A DNA stretch of 64,000 nt from contig NZ_CP021354.1 of NCBI RefSeq assembly GCF_003130705.1, positions 5,642,001 to 5,706,000 of the forward strand. Reading direction: 5' to 3'. Positions 12,025 to 20,162 of the stretch are shown here, piece after piece. A program made the position numbers and the translations under genes. Numbering within the stretch: position 1 is the stretch's first letter; the number at the start of each line of letters is the position of its first letter. Below the pieces are notes generated by a model. It ran no database searches, had not been told where the DNA came from, and saw only the letters and a list, made by a program, of their open reading frames with translations. This DNA comes from Rhodococcus oxybenzonivorans. GTDB taxonomy: Bacteria > Actinomycetota > Actinomycetes > Mycobacteriales > Mycobacteriaceae.

Positions 12025-14769
12025 CCCGAATGCCTGCAGGTACTCGAACACGGACGCGTCGAAACTGGGCGTCGAGAAGTGCAGCGTGCGAGACGATCTG
12101 GTGGCGCCGAACCGCTCCCGTTGGTCGACCGAGAAGGAGTCCAGACCACGGTGCGTGACGACCACGCCTTTGGGCTGCCCCGTGGAGCCCGACGTGTAGA
12201 TCAGGTACGCGGCGCTGTCGAGCGACACCGGCCCCTCGAGGTCTGCCTCGGTCAGCGGCGCGTCGGACCGGGCGGCGCACTCGGACCGGAAATCGGGATC
12301 GTCGAGCGCCAGCCAGGGGATCGAGTCGGGCAACCGCTCACGCAGTGCTTCTTCCGTCAGACCGACCACCGCACCGGAGTCGCCGAGCATGTAGTCGATT
12401 CGGTCGGCGGGATAGTTCGGGTCCACCGGCACGAATGCCGCACCCGTCTTGGTGACCGCCCAGACCGAGGCCACCGAACGGAACGACCGCGGCAACGCCG
12501 TCGCCACGAACGACTCGGGGCCCACCCCACGATCGATCAGCACTCGCGCGACCCGGGTCGACCAGGTGTCCAATTCCCGATAGGACACCTCCTCGCCCTG
12601 CTGGTACAGAGCCGTCGCCGCCGGATCGAGCGCCGCAGCGTCTGCCAACAGGGCGGACAGGGTTCGCTCGGACCGGCCGGGTAAACCCCGCACCGGAGTC
12701 AGCGCGGCACGTTCCTGGTCGGACAGGATGGCGATGTCGCCGATCGGAACGTCCGGGTCCGCGGCCACCGCGTCGAGGATGCGGCCGAACCGCTCGGCCG
12801 CGATGCGAATGGTGTGAGGGTCGAACAGGTCGGCGGCAAAGCCGAATTCGACGGTGACACCCGCCGGTTCACCCGACTCGTCGATCGCCTCGGTGACCGA
12901 CGCGCACAGATCGAGGCCCGCGACGGGCGCACTGCGCGCGCTGTCCTCCCGGGTGTCGAGGAGCACCTGGAAGATCGGCGCGTACGCATCCGACACCGAG
13001 ATGTCGAGTTCCCGCACCAGCTGCTGGAACGGGACCTCGGTGTGGGCCGTTGCCTCGGCGGCGACGTCCCGGACCTGATGCAGGAAGTCCCGGAACGACA
13101 CCTCGCCCGCGTACCGGGTCCGGACCACGACGACATCGGTGCGCTCGCTCACGTCCACCGGGATTCCCACGGCGAGGTCCTCGCTGCCGGTGACCCGGCC
13201 GAGCAGAACCGACAGAGCCGCGAGGAACACCGTGCGGGTGGTGGTGCCCGCAGCTGCGGCGAGTCCGGCGACACGTCGGTGCAGCGCACCCGTCAGCATC
13301 ACGGACACTCGATCACTCGCCTGCGACAGCTGCGCGGGCCGCGGCCGGTCACTGGGCAACGGCAGCAGGTCGGGCAGCCCACCCAGCTGCCTGCGCCAGT
13401 ACTCCACTTCCGCCGCCTCGCGCAGCAGGCGCTCACCGGTGCGGGCACTGATCCGGTGAACACTGTCCACCCGCGACTGCGGATCGGCGGTGGCGAGTTC
13501 CTCGAGCAGCTCCAGGAACTGTCGATGATGCTCCCGCAGCTCGGTGCGCTCGTAACGGCTGGGGTTGGCCCGGAAGTCGACGAAAATCTTGGTCGGGGTC
13601 CCGCTCTGGTACACGTTGATCAGCAGGTCTTCCACCGGACCGGACGTGACGATGTGGAAATCCCCCGTCAGGGGGCCCAACGCCACCTCCTGACGGAACA
13701 GCATGACGTTCACCATGGGCCCGTACAGCTCCGCCGCCTTGTCACCGGCATCGCGGCGGATGTCGTCGAGACTGCACCGCTGATGCCGCAACGCGCCCAC
13801 CAGTTCGCGCTGCACCCGTTCGACGAGCTCGCCGACGGCGTCCTCCCCGCGGACACTGACCGGCAACGGCGCCACATTGACCAGCATCCCGCCTGAATTG
13901 CGCAGCACCGCTGTGGTCCGCGCCGACACCGGGATGGTCACCAGCACATCGGTCCTGCCGGTACGCCGCGACAGATAGCAGGCGGCAGCGGCGATGAGGG
14001 TGGCCGCCGACAGATTGTCGCGGGAATCGAGCACCGCCACCACGGCCTCGGACAGTGCGGCGCTCTCGACCGTGCTGGTAGCCGACACGTGTCCCGTCGT
14101 GCGAGCCAGAGTGGTCCCCTCGACCCCGGCCACCCGCTGCGCCCAGTACTCCCGGTCGCTGACGAATCGGTCGGACGTGCGGTACCGGTTGTCGAGGTCG
14201 TACAGCTGCCGCAGACTCACCGCGCGGTTCGCATCCGGCGCCCGACCGGCAACCGACGCGGAGTAGCGGTGCGCGATGCGGCGGAGCATCGTCATGGCAC
14301 CGTATCCGTCGAGCGCCACGTGGTGAATCCGGCTGTACCAGAGGAAGTGCGTGTCACCGATCTGCAGGATCGACGTCTCCACCAGGCGATCGGTGCTGAG
14401 GTCTATCGGGGTGACGTAGTCACGTTCCATCCAGTCGTGCGCCGCAGCCTCGGGATTGTCTTCGCCGCGGAAGTCGAGGTAGGCGATCGACGTGTCGGTC
14501 GCGTGATCGACGTACTGCAGCGGCTGACCGTCGATGTCGTCGACCTTGAGCAACGGCGACTCGAACTCGCGAGCCGCCTCGACCGTCTCCCGCCGGAGCA
14601 GGTCGACGTCGAGGGCGCCCGCGAATTCGACGTACTGGGCGATGAAGATCGGGACCCTGGGTTCGAGTTGCTGAGCGAACCAGGTGGCCCGTTGCGCTGC
14701 CGACAGGGGAAACGGTTCCGCGTGACCCGGACCCGAACTGACCGTTTTCTGCGATTTGGCGGGTGCCAC
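12007..14769 (-). CDS. Non-ribosomal peptide synthetase, N-terminal fragment (C, half-C, start of A1)
   Basis: This is the first 920 codons of a large NRPS. It starts at a GTG (14767-14769) preceded by an AAGGGA ribosome site. Residues about 20-450 form a condensation domain with the active-site motif HHVALDG, of the type seen at the start of EntF-like synthetases ([12 protein letters not shown]). Residues about 452-690 resemble only the C-terminal half of a second condensation domain and lack their own HHxxxDG. An adenylation domain begins near residue 700 (core [11 protein letters not shown], then [10 protein letters not shown]). The frame stops at a TGA at 12007-12009, inside A1. The protein continues in the neighbouring frame from about 12025, so the stop comes from a one-base frameshift and is not the true end. 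Condensation domains join aminoacyl groups carried on adjacent carrier domains. The gene diverges from a TetR gene. The fragment is clearly NRPS; whether the break is biological is doubtful. Confidence 0.93.
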   Translation of the reverse strand: MAPAKSQKTVSSGPGHAEPFPLSAAQRATWFAQQLEPRVPIFIAQYVEFAGALDVDLLRRETVEAAREFESPLLKVDDIDGQPLQYVDHATDTSIAYLDFRGEDNPEAAAHDWMERDYVTPIDLSTDRLVETSILQIGDTHFLWYSRIHHVALDGYGAMTMLRRIAHRYSASVAGRAPDANRAVSLRQLYDLDNRYRTSDRFVSDREYWAQRVAGVEGTTLARTTGHVSATSTVESAALSEAVVAVLDSRDNLSAATLIAAAACYLSRRTGRTDVLVTIPVSARTTAVLRNSGGMLVNVAPLPVSVRGEDAVGELVERVQRELVGALRHQRCSLDDIRRDAGDKAAELYGPMVNVMLFRQEVALGPLTGDFHIVTSGPVEDLLINVYQSGTPTKIFVDFRANPSRYERTELREHHRQFLELLEELATADPQSRVDSVHRISARTGERLLREAAEVEYWRRQLGGLPDLLPLPSDRPRPAQLSQASDRVSVMLTGALHRRVAGLAAAAGTTTRTVFLAALSVLLGRVTGSEDLAVGIPVDVSERTDVVVVRTRYAGEVSFRDFLHQVRDVAAEATAHTEVPFQQLVRELDISVSDAYAPIFQVLLDTREDSARSAPVAGLDLCASVTEAIDESGEPAGVTVEFGFAADLFDPHTIRIAAERFGRILDAVAADPDVPIGDIAILSDQERAALTPVRGLPGRSERTLSALLADAAALDPAATALYQQGEEVSYRELDTWSTRVARVLIDRGVGPESFVATALPRSFRSVASVWAVTKTGAAFVPVDPNYPADRIDYMLGDSGAVVGLTEEALRERLPDSIPWLALDDPDFRSECAARSDAPLTEADLEGPVSLDSAAYLIYTSGSTGQPKGVVVTHRGLDSFSVDQRERFGATRSSRTLHFSTPSFDASVFEYLQAFGWGRRW

Positions 14770-14933
14770 TGTCTTTCCCTTCGGAAACGGATCCCCGACA
14801 GGATCAGCGCGCGCGGTGAGTCTGCCGAGACAGAGGGAGTCGGGAGCCGGCGCTCTTCTCCCGTCTCCGGAATGGGTACCTCACGTAGTCCAGGGCACAC
14901 TCGAACTCGACCTCGCCCCGCCCTCACCAGGAC

Positions 14934-14956
14934 GGACACACTATTTACGAGTATCC
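14934..14956. promoter_or_regulatory. Possible operator between NRPS and TetR genes
   Basis: This imperfect 23-base palindrome has GGA-AC-C at one end mirrored by G-GT-TCC at the other. It lies in the 230-base divergent region and overlaps AT-rich sequence that could hold promoters for both genes. It is a candidate TetR site only. No IdeR-like iron box was recognised in the same region. Confidence 0.25.
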
Positions 14957-15001
14957 GCCCCGCGGAGCACCGGCGTCCAGGAAACGGCAGGTTCGGCACC
15001 A

Positions 15002-15769
15002 ATGGATACTGAGGCCATGCCCGAGCGACTCGACACCCCAGGGATCGATGCGGCGGACTTCCGGGTCCATGTCGTCACGCAGGCCATTCGTCTCTTCGCC
15101 GAGAACGGATACGAGGCCACGACCGTCGAGCAGATCGCGACGGCCGCGGGCGTGTCCCGCCGCACCTTCTTCCGTCAGTTCCGCTCCAAGGAAGACGTGA
15201 TCTTCGCCGACCACGAATCGTTGCTCCAGCAGGCGGGCGACTACCTGACGTCGGAATCCGACGACCCGTGGGCGGCGGTCTGCAGCACCGCCTGCCTGGT
15301 GTTCGACCGGTTTCAGGAAAACCGGGAACTGTCCGAGCGCCGGTATCGGGTGGTGCAGCGCGTCCCGGCGCTGCGCGACCGTGAGATCGTGACCGGCGTG
15401 CGGTACGAGCGACTGTTCGTCGACTACCTCCGGAACGTGGTCCCTACCGAGCCGGTGTTGAAGGTGATCGGGTTCGCGGCCGCCGTCACCGCGTGCCACA
15501 ACCATCTCCTGCGGAACATGATCAAGGGTGATCCGGCGGCCACCGCCGACGCGCTGGAACGCGCCCTGCTCGATGTTCGCCGGACATTCGGGGTCGCCGC
15601 GGGCGCGCCATCGCGGGAACAGAATGCGGTGGTTGTCGTGTCGTATCCGCCGGGGACCCGGTGGACAAGATTACGGATGGCATCGCGACGCAGTTGTCGC
15701 AGCGTCATCCCTGAGGCGCCCGTCACTCTTGACTGGCACTCAGTGCCGTGGTTGACTGCACAGTACTAG
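15002..15769 (+). CDS. TetR/AcrR-family transcriptional regulator with apparently frameshifted C-terminus
   Basis: This DNA-binding repressor is encoded divergently from the NRPS. The N-terminal helix-turn-helix is typical (ATTVEQIATAAGVSRRTFFRQF, with RLFAENGYEAT before it), and the ligand domain follows to about residue 215. As read, the protein is 255 aa from the ATG at 15002; an in-frame ATG at 15017 is also possible, but its GAGG lies too close. The last 35 residues (from RWTRLRMAS) do not look like a TetR end. Adding one base to the CCC run at 15657-15659 gives TPVDKITDGIATQLSQRHP followed by TGA at 15712, a natural end for this family. The true gene therefore probably ends near 15714. 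Its likely targets are its own promoter and the NRPS or the downstream fadE25; this is inference from position. Confidence 0.85.
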   Translation: MDTEAMPERLDTPGIDAADFRVHVVTQAIRLFAENGYEATTVEQIATAAGVSRRTFFRQFRSKEDVIFADHESLLQQAGDYLTSESDDPWAAVCSTACLVFDRFQENRELSERRYRVVQRVPALRDREIVTGVRYERLFVDYLRNVVPTEPVLKVIGFAAAVTACHNHLLRNMIKGDPAATADALERALLDVRRTFGVAAGAPSREQNAVVVVSYPPGTRWTRLRMASRRSCRSVIPEAPVTLDWHSVPWLTAQY

Positions 15770-15876
15770 CAGTACTATGCCCGACGACGAACATTGTGGC
15801 ACGCGTAGCCGAAGATAGCCCTGGCACGGAGTGCCGCTCGCGTTCGATGCCGTTGCAATCGACAAGGAGCGCCAAC

Positions 15877-17037
15877 ATGGCCGGAAATCCGGACTTCGAT
15901 CTGTTCAAGCTCGCAGAAGAGCACGACGAACTGCGGTCCGCGATCCGCGCGCTCTCCGAGAAGGAGATCGCGCCATACGCGAAGGAGGTGGACGAGGACT
16001 CGCGGTTCCCCGAGGAAGCGCTCACCGCTCTCGTGAACTCGGGTTTCAACGCCATCCACGTTCCGGAGCAGTACGACGGCCAGGGCGCCGACTCGGTCGC
16101 CACCTGCATCGTGATCGAAGAGGTCGCCCGCGTCTGCGGCTCCTCCTCCCTGATTCCTGCAGTGAACAAACTGGGCACCATGGGCCTGATCCTCAATGGC
16201 TCCGAGGAACTCAAGCAGCAGGTGCTGCCGCAGCTGGCTTCCGGTGAGGCGATGGCCTCGTACGCACTCTCCGAGCGCGAAGCCGGGTCGGACGCCGCGA
16301 GCATGCGCACCCGCGCGAAGCAGGAAGGTGACGACTGGATCCTCAACGGGTCCAAGTGCTGGATCACCAACGGCGGCAAGTCGAGCTGGTACACCGTCAT
16401 GGCCGTCACCGACGCCGACAAGGGTGCCAACGGCATCTCCGCGTTCATGGTGCACAAGGACGACGAGGGCTTCGTCGTCGGCCCCAAGGAGAAGAAGCTC
16501 GGCATCAAGGGCTCACCCACCGCGGAGCTGTACTTCGAGAACTGCAAGATCCCCGGAGACCGCATCATCGGCGAGCCCGGCACCGGCTTCAAGACGGCGC
16601 TGCAGACCCTCGACCACACGCGGCCGACCATCGGCGCGCAGGCCGTCGGCCTCGCGCAGGGCGCTCTCGACGCGGCGATCGCGTACACCAAGGACCGCAA
16701 ACAGTTCGGCAAGTCGATCAGCGATTTCCAGGCCGTGCAGTTCATGCTCGCCGACATGGCGATGAAGGTCGAGGCCGCGCGCCTCATGGTGTACACCTCC
16801 GCCGCCCGCGCGGAGCGTGGCGAGAAGAATCTCGGTTTCATCTCCGCCGCCGCCAAGTGCTTTGCTTCGGACGTCGCCATGGAGGTCACCACGGACGCAG
16901 TCCAGCTGTTCGGTGGAGCCGGCTACACCACGGACTTCCCGGTGGAGCGCATGATGCGGGATGCGAAGATCACCCAGATCTACGAAGGCACCAACCAGAT
17001 CCAGCGCGTCGTCATGTCGCGTGCCCTGTTGAAGTAG
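15877..17037 (+). CDS. fadE25: Acyl-CoA dehydrogenase FadE25
   Basis: This FAD-dependent enzyme catalyses the first oxidation of fatty acyl-CoA beta-oxidation (alpha,beta-dehydrogenation). The 386-aa sequence is very close to the mycobacterial FadE25 as I remember it: SFNAIHVPEQYDGQGADS-type N-domain, YALSEREAGSDAASMRT in the middle, and the C-terminal catalytic segment QIYEGTNQIQR with the expected base Glu370. The ATG at 15877 is chosen because AAGGAG lies 7 bases upstream; the frame opens earlier, but that part has no family similarity. The next gene, a 3-hydroxyacyl-CoA dehydrogenase, is on the same strand 75 bases on. A strong palindrome lies between them, so read-through may be limited. 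Confidence 0.95.
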   Translation: MAGNPDFDLFKLAEEHDELRSAIRALSEKEIAPYAKEVDEDSRFPEEALTALVNSGFNAIHVPEQYDGQGADSVATCIVIEEVARVCGSSSLIPAVNKLGTMGLILNGSEELKQQVLPQLASGEAMASYALSEREAGSDAASMRTRAKQEGDDWILNGSKCWITNGGKSSWYTVMAVTDADKGANGISAFMVHKDDEGFVVGPKEKKLGIKGSPTAELYFENCKIPGDRIIGEPGTGFKTALQTLDHTRPTIGAQAVGLAQGALDAAIAYTKDRKQFGKSISDFQAVQFMLADMAMKVEAARLMVYTSAARAERGEKNLGFISAAAKCFASDVAMEVTTDAVQLFGGAGYTTDFPVERMMRDAKITQIYEGTNQIQRVVMSRALLK

Positions 17038-17049
17038 GCGGCTACGCCG

Positions 17050-17095
17050 CCCGTGAGTGGTTAGCGAGTCTCTGGACTCGCTAACCACTCACGGG
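17050..17095. repeat. Dispersed palindromic repeat, copy 1 (terminator-like)
   Basis: This is a perfect 21-bp inverted repeat (arms 17050-17070 and 17075-17095, beginning CCCGTGAGTG) with a 4-base loop TCTG. It starts 12 bases after the fadE25 stop codon. A near-identical palindrome occurs after ilvD at 30332-30373. The position suggests a transcript end or an mRNA-stabilising hairpin; no U-tract follows. Confidence 0.8.
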
Positions 17096-17112
17096 CATGA
17101 CTAAGGAGAATC

Positions 17113-17961
17113 GTGGAACTAGTAGGAGTGATCGGCGGCGGCACCATGGGCGCCGGTATCGCCGAAGTATGTATCAAGGCCGGTAGCTCGGTGTTGATCC
17201 TCGAAACCAAGCAGGAGTACGCCGAGGCCGCGCAGGGTCGGATCGAGAAATCGCTGGCCCGAGCGGTGAAGGCGGGCAAGCTCGACCAGGACGCCGCGGA
17301 CGCCGCCCTCGCCCGCGTGCGCGTCACCCTCGACATCGACGACTTCGCGGACCGCGACCTCGTGATCGAGGCTGCACCGGAGATCGAGTCGCTCAAAGTC
17401 GACATCTTCCAGAAGCTCGACAAGATCGTGAAGCCGTCCGGCATCCTGGCGTCGAACACGTCGTCCATCCCGCTGATCAAGATGGCCAACGCCACGCAGC
17501 GCCCGGGACAGGTCGTCGGTATCCACTTCTTCAACCCGGTTCCCGTGATGCCGCTGGTCGAGATCGTGGTCAGCCTAGTCACCTCCGAGGAGACCGTCAC
17601 CGTAGTCACCGACTACGTCAAGAACACCCTGCGCAAGAAGACGGTGCGTGCCGGCGACCGCGCGGGATTCATCGTCAATGCGCTCCTCATCCCGTACCTC
17701 ACGTCGGCGGTCCGCATGCTCGAGTCGGGCTACGCCACCGCCGAGGACATCGACGAGGCGATGAAGGGCGGCTGCGGCTACCCGATGGGTCCGCTGACCC
17801 TCATCGACACCGTGGGCCTCGACATCACGCTCGCCGCGGCGGAGTCGCTGTATGCCGAGTTCGCCGAGCCTCACTACGCCCCGCCGACGCTGCTCAAGCG
17901 CAAGGTCGATGCGGGACATCTGGGCAAGAAGAGCGGTAAGGGTTTCTACGACTACAGCTAG
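17113..17961 (+). CDS. fadB2: 3-hydroxybutyryl/3-hydroxyacyl-CoA dehydrogenase
   Basis: This NAD-dependent enzyme oxidises (S)-3-hydroxyacyl-CoA to 3-ketoacyl-CoA, the third step of beta-oxidation or its reverse. The 282-aa protein has the N-terminal Rossmann motif GVIGGGTMGAGIA, the catalytic-site signature HFFNPVPVMPLVEIV (His/Asn) near residue 137, and a C-terminal dimerisation domain ending GKKSGKGFYDYS, all typical of the single-domain FadB2/Hbd family. The start is GTG at 17113 with AAGGAG 4 bases upstream. It follows fadE25. The stop overlaps by a few bases the end of the convergent methyltransferase gene. The symbol follows the mycobacterial name and is a family assignment. Confidence 0.93.
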   Translation: MELVGVIGGGTMGAGIAEVCIKAGSSVLILETKQEYAEAAQGRIEKSLARAVKAGKLDQDAADAALARVRVTLDIDDFADRDLVIEAAPEIESLKVDIFQKLDKIVKPSGILASNTSSIPLIKMANATQRPGQVVGIHFFNPVPVMPLVEIVVSLVTSEETVTVVTDYVKNTLRKKTVRAGDRAGFIVNALLIPYLTSAVRMLESGYATAEDIDEAMKGGCGYPMGPLTLIDTVGLDITLAAAESLYAEFAEPHYAPPTLLKRKVDAGHLGKKSGKGFYDYS

Positions 17962-18782
17962 TTCCGCGTCTGCGGGAGCCCGTCGCGACGTCGCGGCGGG
18001 CTTTCGCCGTTCTTGACCGCGTACCCCATGTAGGAGATGGCGGTGCTGCGCACCTGCCCGAAGTCGAGTCGGCGGCTCAGCTCTCCGTAGGTCAGTGTTC
18101 GCCCGCCTGCCCGGGCGAGGTCGAGGAGGCGCAGTGGATTTCTCGACCGCGGCCCGAGTCCGACGATCGCCCCGAGTCGCAGCCCGTGCCGCCCCATCAC
18201 GGATTCCAGTTCCTGCGGCCGCACGCACATGGACCAGTCGTGGATGGGTGTATCGAACATTCTGGTCATACGCCATTCCTGCATGATCTTGATGGCCACC
18301 AGTTTGCTGACGAAGGTCCGGTTGATGGTGTCGAACAGGTACAGACCACCCGGCTTCAGCGCCCTGGCCGTCTCGGCGATCACGCCGTCGAGATCGGAGA
18401 CGTGTTCGAGGACATCGCAGCAGTAGACGACGTCGAACGAGGCGTCGGGCACCGGCAATTTCTCCCCGGCACCGATGCGGTACTCGATGTCCAGATCGGC
18501 GTCGGTGGCGTGCCTGCGCGCAGTAGCGATCGACACCTCCGATGGGTCGACCCCGACCACCCGGAAACCGATGTGGGTGAACTCCTCGGCGAGAAATCCG
18601 CCGCCGGAGCCGACATCGAGCGCGCAGAGACCGCGATAGTCGGACCCCAGATGCTCGGTGAGCACCGTGCGGAAGTATGCAAAACGTCCTGGCGTGAGGC
18701 TCCCGTGCAGCAAGTTCAGTGGGTTGTCCTCCTCCCACCATGACTCGCCTCGACGGTTGTAGACGTCGTTGTCGATGACCAC
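17958..18782 (-). CDS. SAM-dependent class I methyltransferase (UbiG/Coq3-like)
   Basis: The 274-aa protein has SAM-binding motif I ALDVGSGGGFLAEEF near residue 50, motif post-I acid VVGVDPSEVS, and motif II region VVYCCDVLEHVSDLDGVI, followed by LKPGGLYLFDTINR. This pattern is usually annotated as 3-demethylubiquinol-like methyltransferase, but actinobacteria use menaquinone, so the real substrate is unknown. The start is taken as GTG at 18780-18782, because GGAAGGTGG lies just upstream and the family begins at VIDNDVYN. The longer open frame to 19310 runs antisense through the next gene and is not coding. It is divergent from the membrane protein gene at 18880 and convergent with the dehydrogenase at 17113. 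Confidence 0.85.
   Translation of the reverse strand: MVIDNDVYNRRGESWWEEDNPLNLLHGSLTPGRFAYFRTVLTEHLGSDYRGLCALDVGSGGGFLAEEFTHIGFRVVGVDPSEVSIATARRHATDADLDIEYRIGAGEKLPVPDASFDVVYCCDVLEHVSDLDGVIAETARALKPGGLYLFDTINRTFVSKLVAIKIMQEWRMTRMFDTPIHDWSMCVRPQELESVMGRHGLRLGAIVGLGPRSRNPLRLLDLARAGGRTLTYGELSRRLDFGQVRSTAISYMGYAVKNGESPPRRRDGLPQTRN
17977..18004 (+). terminator. Candidate terminator for the dehydrogenase gene
   Basis: The 6-bp arms AGCCCG/CGGGCT enclose a self-complementary GCGACGTCGC core, with CTTT immediately after. It lies 15 bases past the stop codon of the 17113 gene and inside the 3' end of the convergent methyltransferase gene. Confidence 0.45.
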
Positions 18783-18879
18783 GGACCACCTTCCCAACCC
18801 AGGACGCACGAAGACACGGTCCACCCTTCCCCTGCGCGTCGATCTCTTCAACCCGGCGGGTGTGCGCAATGCTCGTTCC

Positions 18880-20148
18880 ATGACAATCCGGGCCGCACAC
18901 GTCGGCATGGTGCTCGGTGGGTTCGCCGTCGGCGTGGCGTCGACCTCGCCGATGCCCACCGAGTACGCGTTCGTGATCGTGGGCTCCCGCGTCGGGACGC
19001 TGTTCACCAGCGGCGTCGTCGGCGCAGTCCTCGGCGCGCTCGTCGCCGTGGTGGTGGCCACACGCCTGCGCGCCCGACTCGGCCTGGCGATGTCGGCGGT
19101 GTCCGGCCTGACGCTTCTGGCGATCGGCCCGGTGGTCGGGTCTTCACCGTTCGTGCTGTACACCAACGGGATCGGTGTGGGACTGCTGCTGGGCGGCTTG
19201 GCGGGTCTGTCCGGCGCGAGCGACCGCGCCCGACTCCAGACCGCCCTCGCGGCGGGCGTGGTCGGCGGGTTGCTCCTGGCGGGACCACTCGACCAGTACC
19301 GGCACTCCACCGCTGTGCCGAGGAGGTACGCGGACTACCTACCCGAGCCGCCGCACAACACGGATCTGCTCGCCCTGGCGTTCCTCGCGGTGACCGCGAT
19401 CGTGGTCATGGTCGCGCTGCAGTCCGGCGACTTCGACGCATCGTCGGAGTCCTCGCCCGACCGCCGCACCAGGCCGCTGGTGGTCGGATTGGTCCTGCCG
19501 GTGCTCGGACTGCTGCTGTACTGGCAGCTCGTCCGTGCGATCGATGCTCTGGGTACCGGCCCCGCGGTGCAGGATCGGTGGATACTCGGGGTCGCTCTGG
19601 TTCCGGTCGTCATCGCCGCGGCAGTGTGGTTGGAGAACCGTACCGGAACAGTGCTTCTCGCGGCGACGGCGTTCATCGCGGCGAGCGAGGGCGCGCAGAC
19701 GGCCTGGTTCACGGATTCGTGGCTGTGGTTACTCGTTCCCGCCGCACTCGTGGCGCTCGGCGCGGCACTCGGCCGGGTACTGCCCCAACCTCTGTTCGGC
19801 ATCGCGGCGCTCGCCCTCGTGGCGGTGTCGGCGGTCTTCGACACGGCGCCCTGGGACAATGTGTACACCGGTGCCGTGGTGCTTCTTCTGCCGGCCGCCG
19901 CCGCGTTCACCCTGACAGCGAGCCTGCCGTCGAGCGCTCCCGTGGTGACCACGTCGCTGGCTGGACCGGCGGCGTTCGCGATTCCCTTGACAGCCGATTT
20001 CGGTTGGACCGCCTATGCGCCCCTGAAGGGAGGAGACTCCGCGCTCGAACCGAGCGCGTGGGACGGAATGTCGACCGCGGCTCCGGTGGTCGCAGTGGTG
20101 GCGTGTGGGCTGGCGATCGCCTATCTCCAGCGCCGACCGGCCCCATAG
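18880..20148 (+). CDS. Polytopic membrane protein of unknown function
   Basis: This 422-aa, very hydrophobic protein has about 12 predicted membrane segments (for example residues 8-28, 35-60, 85-110 and 300-320), rich in Ala, Val, Leu and Gly. I recognise no transporter signature; the layout resembles MFS-like 12-helix proteins without the usual loop motif. The start is placed at ATG 18880 (MTIRAAHVGM); the frame is open further upstream to 18769, but that would overlap the start of the divergent methyltransferase. A loop near residues 165-185 contains PRRYADYLPEPPHNTD and is the only long polar stretch in the first half. It is followed 14 bases later by the lipoprotein gene at 20163, and all three genes (18880, 20163, 21424) run in one direction, suggesting an envelope-related operon. 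Confidence 0.7.
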   Translation: MTIRAAHVGMVLGGFAVGVASTSPMPTEYAFVIVGSRVGTLFTSGVVGAVLGALVAVVVATRLRARLGLAMSAVSGLTLLAIGPVVGSSPFVLYTNGIGVGLLLGGLAGLSGASDRARLQTALAAGVVGGLLLAGPLDQYRHSTAVPRRYADYLPEPPHNTDLLALAFLAVTAIVVMVALQSGDFDASSESSPDRRTRPLVVGLVLPVLGLLLYWQLVRAIDALGTGPAVQDRWILGVALVPVVIAAAVWLENRTGTVLLAATAFIAASEGAQTAWFTDSWLWLLVPAALVALGAALGRVLPQPLFGIAALALVAVSAVFDTAPWDNVYTGAVVLLLPAAAAFTLTASLPSSAPVVTTSLAGPAAFAIPLTADFGWTAYAPLKGGDSALEPSAWDGMSTAAPVVAVVACGLAIAYLQRRPAP

Positions 20149-20162
20149 TGCCAAGCTGGTTC

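Noticed and set aside
14770..15001. IdeR/Fur iron box for the NRPS
   Set aside because: No TTAGG...CCTAA-type 19-mer was found in the divergent region, so a siderophore assignment is not supported by regulation.
17575..18900. 441-codon minus-strand frame and the extension of the methyltransferase to 19310
   Set aside because: The first overlaps the dehydrogenase and methyltransferase in a wrong frame. The second runs antisense through the membrane protein gene, and the methyltransferase family starts at 18782 with a good ribosome site.
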